Virus record (IMG/VR): IMGVR_UViG_3300001683_000060
Span: 1 to 37,887 of that record
From: a virus
Length of the DNA: 37,887 bases
Strand: one strand, 5' to 3'
Shown: positions 5,890 to 13,200 of the stretch, in pieces
Layout of the letters: each line of letters starts with the position of its first letter
Position numbering within the stretch: the first letter of the stretch is position 1
Made by a program: the position numbers and the translations under genes
The notes under the pieces: generated by a model
The model's database searches: none
Told to the model about the DNA's origin: nothing
The model's input: the letters and a program-made list of their open reading frames with translations, nothing else

Positions 5890-6391
5890 ACCACCAGCGG
5901 ATACCAAGGGGGGGGGAGGCAGTATGCTCCGACCCGGCACCTATGAAGCGACGATCTCTTCCATCGAGGAAACCACCGGGTTCGACGACAAGACGCAAGT
6001 CTGCGTCACCTACGGGGCAGGGGGGCAGTCGATCAGGCAGTGGGTCACCGCTGAACTTGGCGATCCCGACAACAAGGGAGTGTGGATCTTCTGGAAACTG
6101 GTGGGGGCACTCGACTACCCCACTCAGGAATACTGGGAGACTCCCGCAGGGGAGCGAGAGGCAAGGGAGTGGAATCCCCTTGAAGACTTGAGGCAGTGCA
6201 TGGAAATAGGTCGCACCGTATTGTTAACGGTGGAGTCATACTCCAAGAAGTCTGGAGGCATGGCGACGAGGGTATCCTCCAGCAAACTGGCATCCCCTCG
6301 CCGGAACCCCGGTGCAGCGACACACACAGGCCCAGCAGAGGCGGCAGTGGAACCTAAAGGTTTCATCGCCAACGACGATGTGCCATTCTAA
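5870..6391 (+). CDS. DUF669-like single-stranded DNA-binding protein, 173 aa
   Basis: After a short Gly-rich start the core reads MLRPGTYEATISSIEE, then strands typical of the DUF669/phage SSB-like group (VCVTYGAGGQSIRQWV and VWIFWKLVGAL). It ends with a disordered linker and the tip NDDVPF. That acidic-hydrophobic tip closely resembles the C-terminal tail by which SSBs recruit partner proteins. It likely coats single-stranded DNA and works with the Sak4-like ATPase at 4542. ATG 5870 follows GGAAGGAAGGCAAACA. A second start at ATG 5924, behind a nine-G run and AGG, would give the classic MLRPGTYEA start, so the start is not settled. Confidence 0.75.
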   Translation: MPAWNGKPPADTKGGGGSMLRPGTYEATISSIEETTGFDDKTQVCVTYGAGGQSIRQWVTAELGDPDNKGVWIFWKLVGALDYPTQEYWETPAGEREAREWNPLEDLRQCMEIGRTVLLTVESYSKKSGGMATRVSSSKLASPRRNPGAATHTGPAEAAVEPKGFIANDDVPF

Positions 6392-6404
6392 GTAACACCT
6401 CCTC

Positions 6405-6442
6405 GGGGTGGGGGAGAAGGAAATCGCTCCCTCCCTCACCCC
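6405..6442 (+). terminator. Stem-loop after the SSB-like gene, terminator-like
   Basis: GGGGTGGGGGAG at 6405-6416 pairs with CTCCCTCACCCC at 6431-6442 with one G-U pair across a 14-base loop. The bases after it (CTTCTTGG) are only weakly T-rich, so termination may be partial. It lies in the 65-base gap between the genes at 5870 and 6457. Confidence 0.45.
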
Positions 6443-6456
6443 CTTCTTGGAGTGCT

Positions 6457-6873
6457 ATGACTTCCGAACTTTTTCTAAGTTATGACCCTGAGTGGGGCTG
6501 CTTCTCCAGCAGTGAGATCTTCAATGAACTATGCAAGGAGCATCTTCCTCTTAACTTAGAGGACTTGGATATCTGCGAGCAGATCAACCACCTACTCGAC
6601 CGTTCGTTTGAGTTAGAACTCTCAGCAGATCCAGAGATCCGTCAGTCTGGTCGTCGCCTACGCACTGCCGCCCGTCATGCGTGGCGTAAGGCACTCAAGA
6701 TAGAAGCTGCTGAGTTAGGTTGCAGTGGTCGCTACCCTGTGCGTTGGCGAGACCTGCGGGTGGACACTGGCCCTGGTGGCTATGCTATCAAGTCTTCAAT
6801 ACAAGACATTCAGAATCATGTTATGCTCCGCTACGACATAGCGGGGCCGAGGAGGATTACAGGCAATTGGTAA
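6457..6873 (+). CDS. Hypothetical protein, 138 aa
   Basis: Unknown protein. Residues 1-70 are acidic and Leu rich (LCKEHLPLNLEDLDICEQIN). Residues 70-95 are basic and helical (RRLRTAARHAWRKALKIEAA). The C-terminus is mixed (VRWRDLRVDTGPGGYAIKS). There are no obvious catalytic motifs. ATG 6457 follows TTGGAGTGCT, a moderate ribosome-binding site, and is the first gene after the stem-loop at 6405. The leader GGAAGGC seen at other early genes is absent here, so this may begin a separate translation group. Confidence 0.5.
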   Translation: MTSELFLSYDPEWGCFSSSEIFNELCKEHLPLNLEDLDICEQINHLLDRSFELELSADPEIRQSGRRLRTAARHAWRKALKIEAAELGCSGRYPVRWRDLRVDTGPGGYAIKSSIQDIQNHVMLRYDIAGPRRITGNW

Positions 6874-6883
6874 GGGGGGCACT

Positions 6884-7066
6884 GTGAAGATAGGGATCTG
6901 GTACGAGTTCACGAAGGAAGAGAAGAAGGTGGTGAGGAAGGAACTGCGAGGGCTGAAGGCCAACACAGGTCAGGCAACCCCTGAAGAACTCATGGAGTGG
7001 GCGAAGAAGGTGATTCGAGAAGCCCTCGACACTGCTGCTGAGTATCAAAAGGAATACATACGGTGA
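6884..7066 (+). CDS. Small basic hypothetical protein, 60 aa
   Basis: Starts at GTG 6884 with AAGGGGGGCACT upstream. It is a charged, helical protein (YEFTKEEKKVVRKELRGL) ending QKEYIR. No family is recognised. Its stop TGA overlaps the GTG start of the PP-loop gene (GTGA), so the two are probably translated together. It could be an accessory to that enzyme, which is inference from coupling only. Confidence 0.5.
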   Translation: MKIGIWYEFTKEEKKVVRKELRGLKANTGQATPEELMEWAKKVIREALDTAAEYQKEYIR

Positions 7067-7857
7067 GCGACTACGACTACACCTACTTGAGTTACGGTTG
7101 CGGTGTGCAGTCCACCGCTCTGCTGGTTCTCTCTGCCCTTGAGCAGCGAGGTGTGCCGAAGGTGGACGCAGCGATCTTCGCTGACACTGGCGACGAGCCA
7201 CAATACATCTATGACTACCTGGAGATCGTGAAGCCTTGGGCAGAGGACCACGGGATCCCTCTGCATATCTGCTCTGCTGGCAAACTAAGTGCCGACTTGC
7301 TTGAGACTGACCGGACCTTTGTAGCAATCCCGGCCTGGAGACCAATGGATGATGGCCGTGAGATGCCCATGCGTAGGCAATGTACGAGGGAGTACAAGGT
7401 CACGCCAATCGAGAAGAAGGTGCGGGAACTTTTAGGCTACCAACCTCGCCAGCGAATCAAGGAGAAGGTTCGGTGCTTCTTAGGCATTAGCATGGACGAA
7501 GTTACCAGGGTCAAACCTTCACGCACTTCATGGGTGACAAACGAGTGGCCTCTCATTGACGCAAGGTTGAGAAGGCCGCAATGCGTAGACATTGTGGAAG
7601 AAGCAGGGCTACCAAAACCATCCAAAAGCAGTTGCCACTATTGCCCTTATCATTCAAATAAATACTGGGAGTGGCTAAAGAAAAATCATACTGCCGATTT
7701 CCAAAAGGCAGTGGACTTCGACATAGCAATCAGGGAGTTGCATAAGGACGACCCGATGTATGTTCACCGATCTCTAAAGCCTCTTGGTGAGGTTGACCTC
7801 ACCGACTACCAACTCTCTCTTTGGGATGAGGAATGCGAGGGCTACTGTGGGATCTAG
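7063..7857 (+). CDS. PAPS-reductase-like PP-loop protein of phage type, 264 aa
   Basis: The N-terminus has the PP-loop SYGCGVQST (residues 9-17) followed by AAIFADTGDEPQYIYDYL, the pattern of the PAPS reductase/adenine-nucleotide alpha-hydrolase group. Further cysteine motifs follow: QCTREYK, CHYCPYH and the C-terminal ECEGYCG. All of these also occur, as I recall, in phage proteins annotated as PAPS reductase/sulfotransferase. The family activates a substrate by adenylation or uses a sulfonucleotide; the phage members have no agreed role. The cysteines could hold Zn or an Fe-S cluster. The start is GTG 7063, overlapping the upstream stop. It is followed nine bases later by a cytosine methyltransferase, which suggests a role in nucleic-acid modification (inference). 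Confidence 0.8.
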   Translation: MSDYDYTYLSYGCGVQSTALLVLSALEQRGVPKVDAAIFADTGDEPQYIYDYLEIVKPWAEDHGIPLHICSAGKLSADLLETDRTFVAIPAWRPMDDGREMPMRRQCTREYKVTPIEKKVRELLGYQPRQRIKEKVRCFLGISMDEVTRVKPSRTSWVTNEWPLIDARLRRPQCVDIVEEAGLPKPSKSSCHYCPYHSNKYWEWLKKNHTADFQKAVDFDIAIRELHKDDPMYVHRSLKPLGEVDLTDYQLSLWDEECEGYCGI

Positions 7858-7865
7858 GGGGGGAA

Positions 7866-8420
7866 GTGAATGAGCTGGCACTATTCTCAGGCACTGGTGG
7901 ATGCATTCTCGGAGCGAGGCTTGCTGGTCACAAGGTCATCGCAGCGGTTGAAAACGAACCGTACTGCATCGAGGTCTTGCTTCGGAGGCAAGAGGATGGG
8001 TCGCTCGACCCCTTCCCAGTCTGGGATGACATACGATCATTTAACGGTAAACCTTGGAATGGCATCGTCGATGTTGTGTCTGCTGGATTCCCCTGCCAAC
8101 CCTATGCCCAGTGCGGCCATCAAGGAGGGGTCGAAGATGAACGGAACCTCTGGCCCGATACCTGTCGAGTCATTGGCGAAGTACGACCACGATACATCCT
8201 CTTGGAGAATGTCCCTCCCGTTGTTCAACACCTGGGAGGAGTATTGTCCGGAGACTTGGCCCGTCTCGGCTATGACTGTCGGTGGACAACTATATCCGCT
8301 CGTTCCGCAGGTGCCCCACACCTTCGGAAGCGATGGTGGTGCGTGGCCTACTCCAACAGCCAACACGAGACCGAACGAGGGGAATGTAAGATTGCTGCGA
8401 AAGCAAGTTCTCGAAGGTGA
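7866..8420 (+). CDS. C5 cytosine DNA methyltransferase, motifs I-VIII
   Basis: This frame carries the ordered motifs of C5 methyltransferases: I (LFSGTGGCILGARLAG, SAM binding), II (AVENEPY), IV with the catalytic Cys (GFPCQPYAQCG), VI (LLENVPP) and VIII (SAGAPHLRKRWWCVAYS). The C-terminal target-recognition region and motifs IX-X are missing. They appear in the overlapping +1 frame (to 8814). The start is probably GTG 7866 behind AGGGGGGGAA; ATG 7833 inside the previous gene is an alternative. Either a frameshift joins the halves or two polypeptides act together. The enzyme would methylate cytosine at C5 in phage DNA, for example to evade restriction. Confidence 0.8.
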   Translation: MNELALFSGTGGCILGARLAGHKVIAAVENEPYCIEVLLRRQEDGSLDPFPVWDDIRSFNGKPWNGIVDVVSAGFPCQPYAQCGHQGGVEDERNLWPDTCRVIGEVRPRYILLENVPPVVQHLGGVLSGDLARLGYDCRWTTISARSAGAPHLRKRWWCVAYSNSQHETERGECKIAAKASSRR

Positions 8421-8814
8421 TCTGACTGAAGCAGAAGCCACAAGTATGCTCAACGGTAAGTCTCCCTTCTCTGCTCAGGGTGTGATCCCCGCCATGCCAA
8501 CACAAAACGATTTGAATGATGCCGTAGATCTCAAGGAGGGGCCAGACAATGGTGGTCGATTGAACCCCGATTGGGTGGAATGGCTCATGGGCTGGCCTGT
8601 GGGCTGGACCTCCCTCGACCCCCTCCCTGAAGGAACGATGGAAGCGTGGGAGACAAGCGTAAAGGCTGGCACTTACTGGGACACTGATCCAGCGGACACA
8701 GGGGATGTCCCCCGGCTAACAGAGAAGAAAGAGAATCGAGCTTCACGCTTGAAGGCAATCGGCAACGGGCAAGTCCCTGCTCAAATCCTCTTGGCTTGGG
8801 AAGTGCTGGGATGA
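7870..8814 (+). CDS. Overlapping-frame protein: MSWHYS start, methyltransferase C-terminal region, 314 aa
   Basis: This ORF begins four bases after the methyltransferase GTG, in the +1 frame, using the same ribosome-binding site. It runs through the methyltransferase gene for 550 bases and then 394 bases beyond it. Beyond the overlap, LNPDWVEWLMGWPVGWTSLD and RLKAIGNGQVPAQILLAW match the C-terminal region and motif X of phage C5 methyltransferases. Inside the overlap, SLAKYDHDTSSWRM, ETWPVSAM and GAWPTPTAN resemble peptides I remember from phage proteins that begin MSW-x-x-SQALV. So both frames may be coding. It ends with ATGA overlapping the RuvC-like gene. Confidence 0.7.
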   Translation: MSWHYSQALVDAFSERGLLVTRSSQRLKTNRTASRSCFGGKRMGRSTPSQSGMTYDHLTVNLGMASSMLCLLDSPANPMPSAAIKEGSKMNGTSGPIPVESLAKYDHDTSSWRMSLPLFNTWEEYCPETWPVSAMTVGGQLYPLVPQVPHTFGSDGGAWPTPTANTRPNEGNVRLLRKQVLEGDLTEAEATSMLNGKSPFSAQGVIPAMPTQNDLNDAVDLKEGPDNGGRLNPDWVEWLMGWPVGWTSLDPLPEGTMEAWETSVKAGTYWDTDPADTGDVPRLTEKKENRASRLKAIGNGQVPAQILLAWEVLG

Positions 8815-9233
8815 ACAGAATACTGTGCTTGGATCTCGGCACCACTACCGGGTTCGCCTTCCACAGTGAAGGAGATGTAAGCCACGGGATAAAGAAGTTC
8901 CCCAAAGACCTGGGCGAAAGGCTCCATGAGTTCTATGACTGGCTGCACACCCTCAGACCTGACCAAGTGATCTATGAAAAACTGTTCAATGCACCGGGCA
9001 GGTCGGCCCTTACCCTCAATGCCATGACCGGGGTGGTGATCCTTGTAGCCACGCAACGGGGCTGGGAGATCTCCAGTGTCTCACCCATGACCATCAAGAA
9101 GGCAGTCACAGGGACAGGCAGGGCCAGCAAGAAGGACATGGTGGAGTACATCCAGAAGAGATACCCAGAGGTCACAGACCACAATGAGGCAGACGCACTA
9201 GGTATATGGCTATGGTGTTCGGAAGCCGAATGA
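8811..9233 (+). CDS. RuvC-like Holliday junction resolvase, 140 aa
   Basis: The RNase H-fold start LCLDLGTTTGFAF carries the first catalytic Asp (residue 7). YEKLFNAPG supplies the middle Glu, and the C-terminal HNEADALGIWLW supplies the final acidic residues, in the order and spacing of RuvC-like phage resolvases. Such enzymes cut branched DNA made by recombination or replication before packaging. Length is near the family minimum. ATG 8811 is preferred over ATG 8796 because it makes an ATGA overlap with the preceding stop and starts directly before the catalytic strand. The next gene overlaps by four bases. Confidence 0.8.
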   Translation: MNRILCLDLGTTTGFAFHSEGDVSHGIKKFPKDLGERLHEFYDWLHTLRPDQVIYEKLFNAPGRSALTLNAMTGVVILVATQRGWEISSVSPMTIKKAVTGTGRASKKDMVEYIQKRYPEVTDHNEADALGIWLWCSEAE

Positions 9234-9478
9234 CTCTCAGGAAAGTAACAGGGTTCCCTGACTACAAGTACGACGACAAATGGATGGACGAAGAGGAAGC
9301 CCTGTACCTTATCAAGCACATACTGAAGAGTCAGAACCAAGCGGCCAGACCCTACGACCCGAACATGATTCACCATGTTTTGTTAAAGACAGCGGAGATC
9401 AGGGAGGGGATGCTAGAAAATGGGAGGCCAGGGGAAACACTATCCTCTGACCCCCATTACGGAAGAAGTATCGACTAG
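9230..9478 (+). CDS. Hypothetical protein at the end of the rightward unit, 82 aa
   Basis: Unknown acidic, helical protein, beginning MTLRKVTGFPDYKYDDKW, with a central helix EEEALYLIKHILKSQNQ. ATG 9230 overlaps the resolvase stop (ATGA); GTG/ATG alternatives upstream lie inside that gene. Its TAG stop at 9476-9478 overlaps the opposite-strand TAG at 9475-9477, so this is the last gene before the converging late unit. No terminator is visible between them. Confidence 0.55.
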   Translation: MTLRKVTGFPDYKYDDKWMDEEEALYLIKHILKSQNQAARPYDPNMIHHVLLKTAEIREGMLENGRPGETLSSDPHYGRSID

Positions 9479-9657
9479 GACTTGCTCAAGCCATTGTCGT
9501 GGATTGCTCTGCCAAGGATGTAAGCCATCAAACCTTCAGCAGTCAGCGTGACCTGATCGGAGTCAAGGCCCACTTGCCCACCGAGCAGTACAACCAACAC
9601 GAGTAGCAACAAACCCTGAGCTTTGCGTGATACCAGAATGTCTTGAATCAACTTCAT
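9475..9657 (-). CDS. Small membrane protein, holin candidate, 60 aa
   Basis: One strong membrane segment at residues 15-31 (AQGLLLLVLVVLLGGQVGL) is followed by a polar loop and a second, less hydrophobic helix (LMAYILGRAIHDNGLSKS). This organisation, one or two helices plus the AYILGRAIHDNG type ending, resembles small phage membrane proteins thought to be holins. A holin would make lesions in the inner membrane at lysis. It is the last of three overlapping small membrane genes. No endolysin motif is visible nearby, so the assignment rests on topology and position. Confidence 0.5.
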   Translation of the reverse strand: MKLIQDILVSRKAQGLLLLVLVVLLGGQVGLDSDQVTLTAEGLMAYILGRAIHDNGLSKS

Positions 9658-9920
9658 TGTGTTTCCTCAACTTTCTTAGTGGCGACTGACCAACCAGTGG
9701 CCGCAGAAATGATAACGATCAATAACTCTTTCCAAGGTGACGGGAAGAATGGGACAGAATCCACTACAGCCTCACCAGCGGCTTGACCAGCAGCCTCAAT
9801 GGCAGTGCCCGTACCGACTGGCCCTTGTCCAGACAGCCCCCTCGTAAGCCCATCCCAGAAGGCACAGCCTGAGACAGTTACAAGCAGGAACAGAATTAGA
9901 ACCAACAGATTCCACTTCAT
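9654..9920 (-). CDS. Lipoprotein, putative outer-membrane spanin subunit, 88 aa
   Basis: The N-terminus MKWNLLVLILFLLVTVSGCA has a signal segment ending in a lipobox (VSGC), so Cys19 would be lipidated. A second hydrophobic segment (WKELLIVIISAATGWSVATKK) follows at residues 63-82, which is unusual for a plain o-spanin. The gene overlaps both neighbours by four bases, and the neighbour upstream has a membrane anchor plus coiled coil, as an i-spanin would. A spanin pair joins the two host membranes at the end of lysis. A general lipoprotein is the alternative. Confidence 0.5.
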   Translation of the reverse strand: MKWNLLVLILFLLVTVSGCAFWDGLTRGLSGQGPVGTGTAIEAAGQAAGEAVVDSVPFFPSPWKELLIVIISAATGWSVATKKVEETQ

Positions 9921-10207
9921 CGTCGAGTCTCCTCTCTTAGTTTGCGAACCTCTACCAAAGTCTCACGATTTTCAGCCCGTGACTCCTTCAGCAAGTGTGT
10001 CTGCATGGTCAACAACTGATTCAGGTTGTTGATAGCATGGGACATCTTGCGGATCTCAGTCTCTAACATACCGATAGTTTTGCTTGTCTCGTAGGTGGTG
10101 CTAGTGCCATTCAATTTCTGTGACTTGAGAAACGAAAAGGTTTCCCTCAAGAGTAAGAGGGCTACCACTGCAGCAAGACCAATCTGGGATGCGTCTTCAA
10201 AGGGCAT
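9917..10207 (-). CDS. Membrane-anchored coiled-coil protein, Rz/holin-like, 96 aa
   Basis: A short hydrophobic helix (IGLAAVVALLLL at residues 9-20) is followed by a charged, heptad-patterned stretch (residues 45-95) ending KLREETRR. This N-in/C-out pattern fits an i-spanin-like or XhlA-like lysis protein. ATG 10207 follows AGGATTAGTCC and starts three bases after the stop of the giant virion protein. It overlaps the lipoprotein gene by four bases, which supports a two-gene spanin unit. The function is inferred from topology and gene order. Confidence 0.5.
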   Translation of the reverse strand: MPFEDASQIGLAAVVALLLLRETFSFLKSQKLNGTSTTYETSKTIGMLETEIRKMSHAINNLNQLLTMQTHLLKESRAENRETLVEVRKLREETRR

Positions 10208-10210
10208 GGA

Positions 10211-13200
10211 CTAATCCTGCTCCACTTCGACAGTGCTGCCGGGTACAGGCTTGACGAATCCTCGTTCTTTAGCCCACTCCAGAAGGTACATGATCGGGCC
10301 AGTGGTTGCGGCACCGGGCCTGAGTGGAATGGGGAAGGGTGCCCCGTAGTCTTTCAGGTATCTTCGCCATTCTCTTTCGTTTTTTGGCGTGTCAAAGAGC
10401 AATGTCCCCAACCCAACAATTGAGTTAAGTGCCCCTGCTGCACCGGGAGCGACTTGACGACCAACTTCCCATGCCCAATCTGCGGTCTTCATAGGTCTGC
10501 CTCCAGTAGACCTGCGGTATGTCCACCAGAAACTTTCGGCCCTTCCACCCCACTTACCACCAATGCCAGTGCCCATGAGTGTGTCAAGGAAGCGGTCGCC
10601 AACAGTACGCTTTGGTCTCCGCTCCAGATCGGGGATACCTGCTTCTCTTCCCCACTCCTTGATTGAATCAAGCGCCCACCACACCAAGAAGGCTTGACCA
10701 CCTCTTTTGGCAACCATAGCAGCATTGGCGATGCCACCAGCATTGACCAAAGATTGCACTGCTCGATCCCCGTACAACTTGCTAACTGTTGATGGGAATC
10801 CCTGAAGGGTGTTCGTTACCATTTCAATAGCACGATCAATATCGGTTCTTACAGCCCCTTCATTGCCGGGAGTCCTACTCTGTTGTGCCAAGTCTTCTTT
10901 CCTTGGTCGCACAGAAGTTTCTTCAACATGAACAATGACACCATTCTCGAACTTTTCACCGAGTGTTTGGTTCCTCCACATACCAGGAGAGGCTTCCCTC
11001 AATCCTGTAGCAGAGGTTTTGTTGTGATCGAAATGGCTCCACTGCAGATAGGACGAACCTAGTTCCTGTTCTGTCATGCCCATTCTCAAAACATAATGGG
11101 ATTCGTTGGGGGTAAGGACTTCACCAAGAGCAATCTTCTCACCAATATCGAGTGCCCTAGTCGTGTGAAGTCTTGCGGCAGTACCCCTTACCACTGGTTG
11201 AGCAAAGGCAAAGAGACTTCCGTATTTCCAAACTTCTCCAGACACACCCTCAAACTTACCCAAAGCTCCTTGCCCCTTGTGGGTCTCGGGTACAGCAATG
11301 GTCCCTTCAAGAGATGCACCGCCGGGATCTCTGGTAAACTGTGCTGCGTTACTCATTATCTCTTTTTCTGCAGCCTCAACCATCTGAGTTATAGTTCTCA
11401 TCTCGTCAGGGGTAGGAGCGTCACCCCATGTCCTCTTTGCTCTGGCAATGATTGCCCTAGTAGTTGCGTCTAGTCCACGGATCAAACCTGAATCACTGTT
11501 CGCTATGGCAACAGCAATATCCATTGACGAGTTTATTGCAATGTTGGGTGCGGTCATAACACCCGAACCAAATCGGTTCATTGCCCTCAACATTGCTATT
11601 GTAGTGCTGGTTGAACTGAACTCCTGACCTATCAGGGAATCCCTGAGTGCTGCCATTCTTGAAGCAGTCAGGTTCATTTCCCTTGTGAGGTCGTCCTTAC
11701 TCTTGACCCCCCTCATGCGGTCCTTGACGCTAACCTTTTCGGGTGCCTCTTCTATCCTCTTCTCAAATGATCTTTTGATCTTCCCACCAAAGCCGACATC
11801 CAAGAAAACATACTGACCATTCCGCTCTGCTACACCAAGGGACATGGCACCAATAGCACTGTCATGTCTGACGGTAGATATTTCCGTGTTGAGTTGACTT
11901 CGGGTGACTTCTTTGCCGGGTCTTCGACCAAAGGTTTCTCGATAATCCCCGTCAGCCTTACGCTTGTCTGCTCTGGCATCTCTTCTGGCGATCCCTGCCT
12001 CTTGTATCTCCACCCTGGTTGCAGCGATCTCATCTGTAAGACTCTTCACCCTTGGGTCAATAGTGTTCGCCTCTCGACGCAAGTAGCGTTGAAGTCTCTG
12101 GCCGTCTGTGTCTCTATCAAGTTTGCTTGTGAGTCTTTCGATGCGAGATTCTAGTTCAACAATCTCATTGTGGTTGGCACTGTTCTCAGACAGCAGATCC
12201 TCTCTCTTCTTGACAGCCCCGTCAAAGTCCAGAGCGTTCTTGCCCCTGCCTAACTTGTAGCCACCCCTTCTCCCTCCAATGTGTGCTAGTGCTTCGGGTG
12301 AAGGACTGAGCGGATCTCCCCATCCATCTATCAGTTTCCGTAATGCTTTGATTTGTCTGGATGTTTCAAGGTGTACCTTGTTACTCCACTGAGCAGGTGG
12401 TCTGCCTTGATATTCAATGTCAAGTTCTCTGAGGAAGTCCAATTCTCCGGTGAGTTCTTCAAGTTTCTTCAGGTCGGAAGGGCTGAGATCAGGTGCCTTG
12501 AAATCCTCCAAGTCCTTCTGGACCTTTTCAAGTTGTTCAGCAGCACGAGTAGCAGCCTTCTCCTCAGAGGGGAGCATCTTCTCATGGTCACGAGAGGCGA
12601 ACTTGCGAAGAGATTTCTCCGGCAGGTTTTCTTCTAGGTACTTAATGTCCTTGTTCGCATCTGCCCTCTTGTAGTCAGGTGTATCCTTCCGACCACCAAC
12701 TCGCCAGCGGAGAACCCTAACCCTTGCCTCTGAAACATTGACGCTTCTTTCGGAGTATAGAATTCTCCCTTCAGCCTTGTTCTTTGCAGACTCAATCCTC
12801 TTGAGTTTCCTGTTCATTAGAGTTTCGATCTTCTTCCCGACCTTCTCGATTTCAACTCGCAGTTCTACTTCAGGTACTTGCACACCCTCGTCTATCCTGG
12901 CGGCTTGCAAGTCAAGTTTGTTTACCAGTTCAACCTGTGCGTCTTCCTTGAGACCCTTAGCCCACACTTCAATGTCTGCTATTTGCCCAGCGTTTTCGTC
13001 ATAGGCATCTTCGAGATCAATGAGTCTGTTCTCTTCACCAACAACGGTGTTGTAAGAGTCAAGGATTTCCTGATCTCTTGTGTCGAACTGATTGCGAACT
13101 TCCTCGGTAAGTTCCTGCCTGACAGTCATTCTCTCTTGGACAAGTTCCTGCCTTCTCTCTCGTAGACGCTGATGGATTGATCCTGCATCTTTTGCTGTTT

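Noticed and set aside
8037-8453. Antisense open frame inside the methyltransferase gene
   Set aside because: No family-like motifs and no start signals; it is a reminder that open frames are common in this segment.
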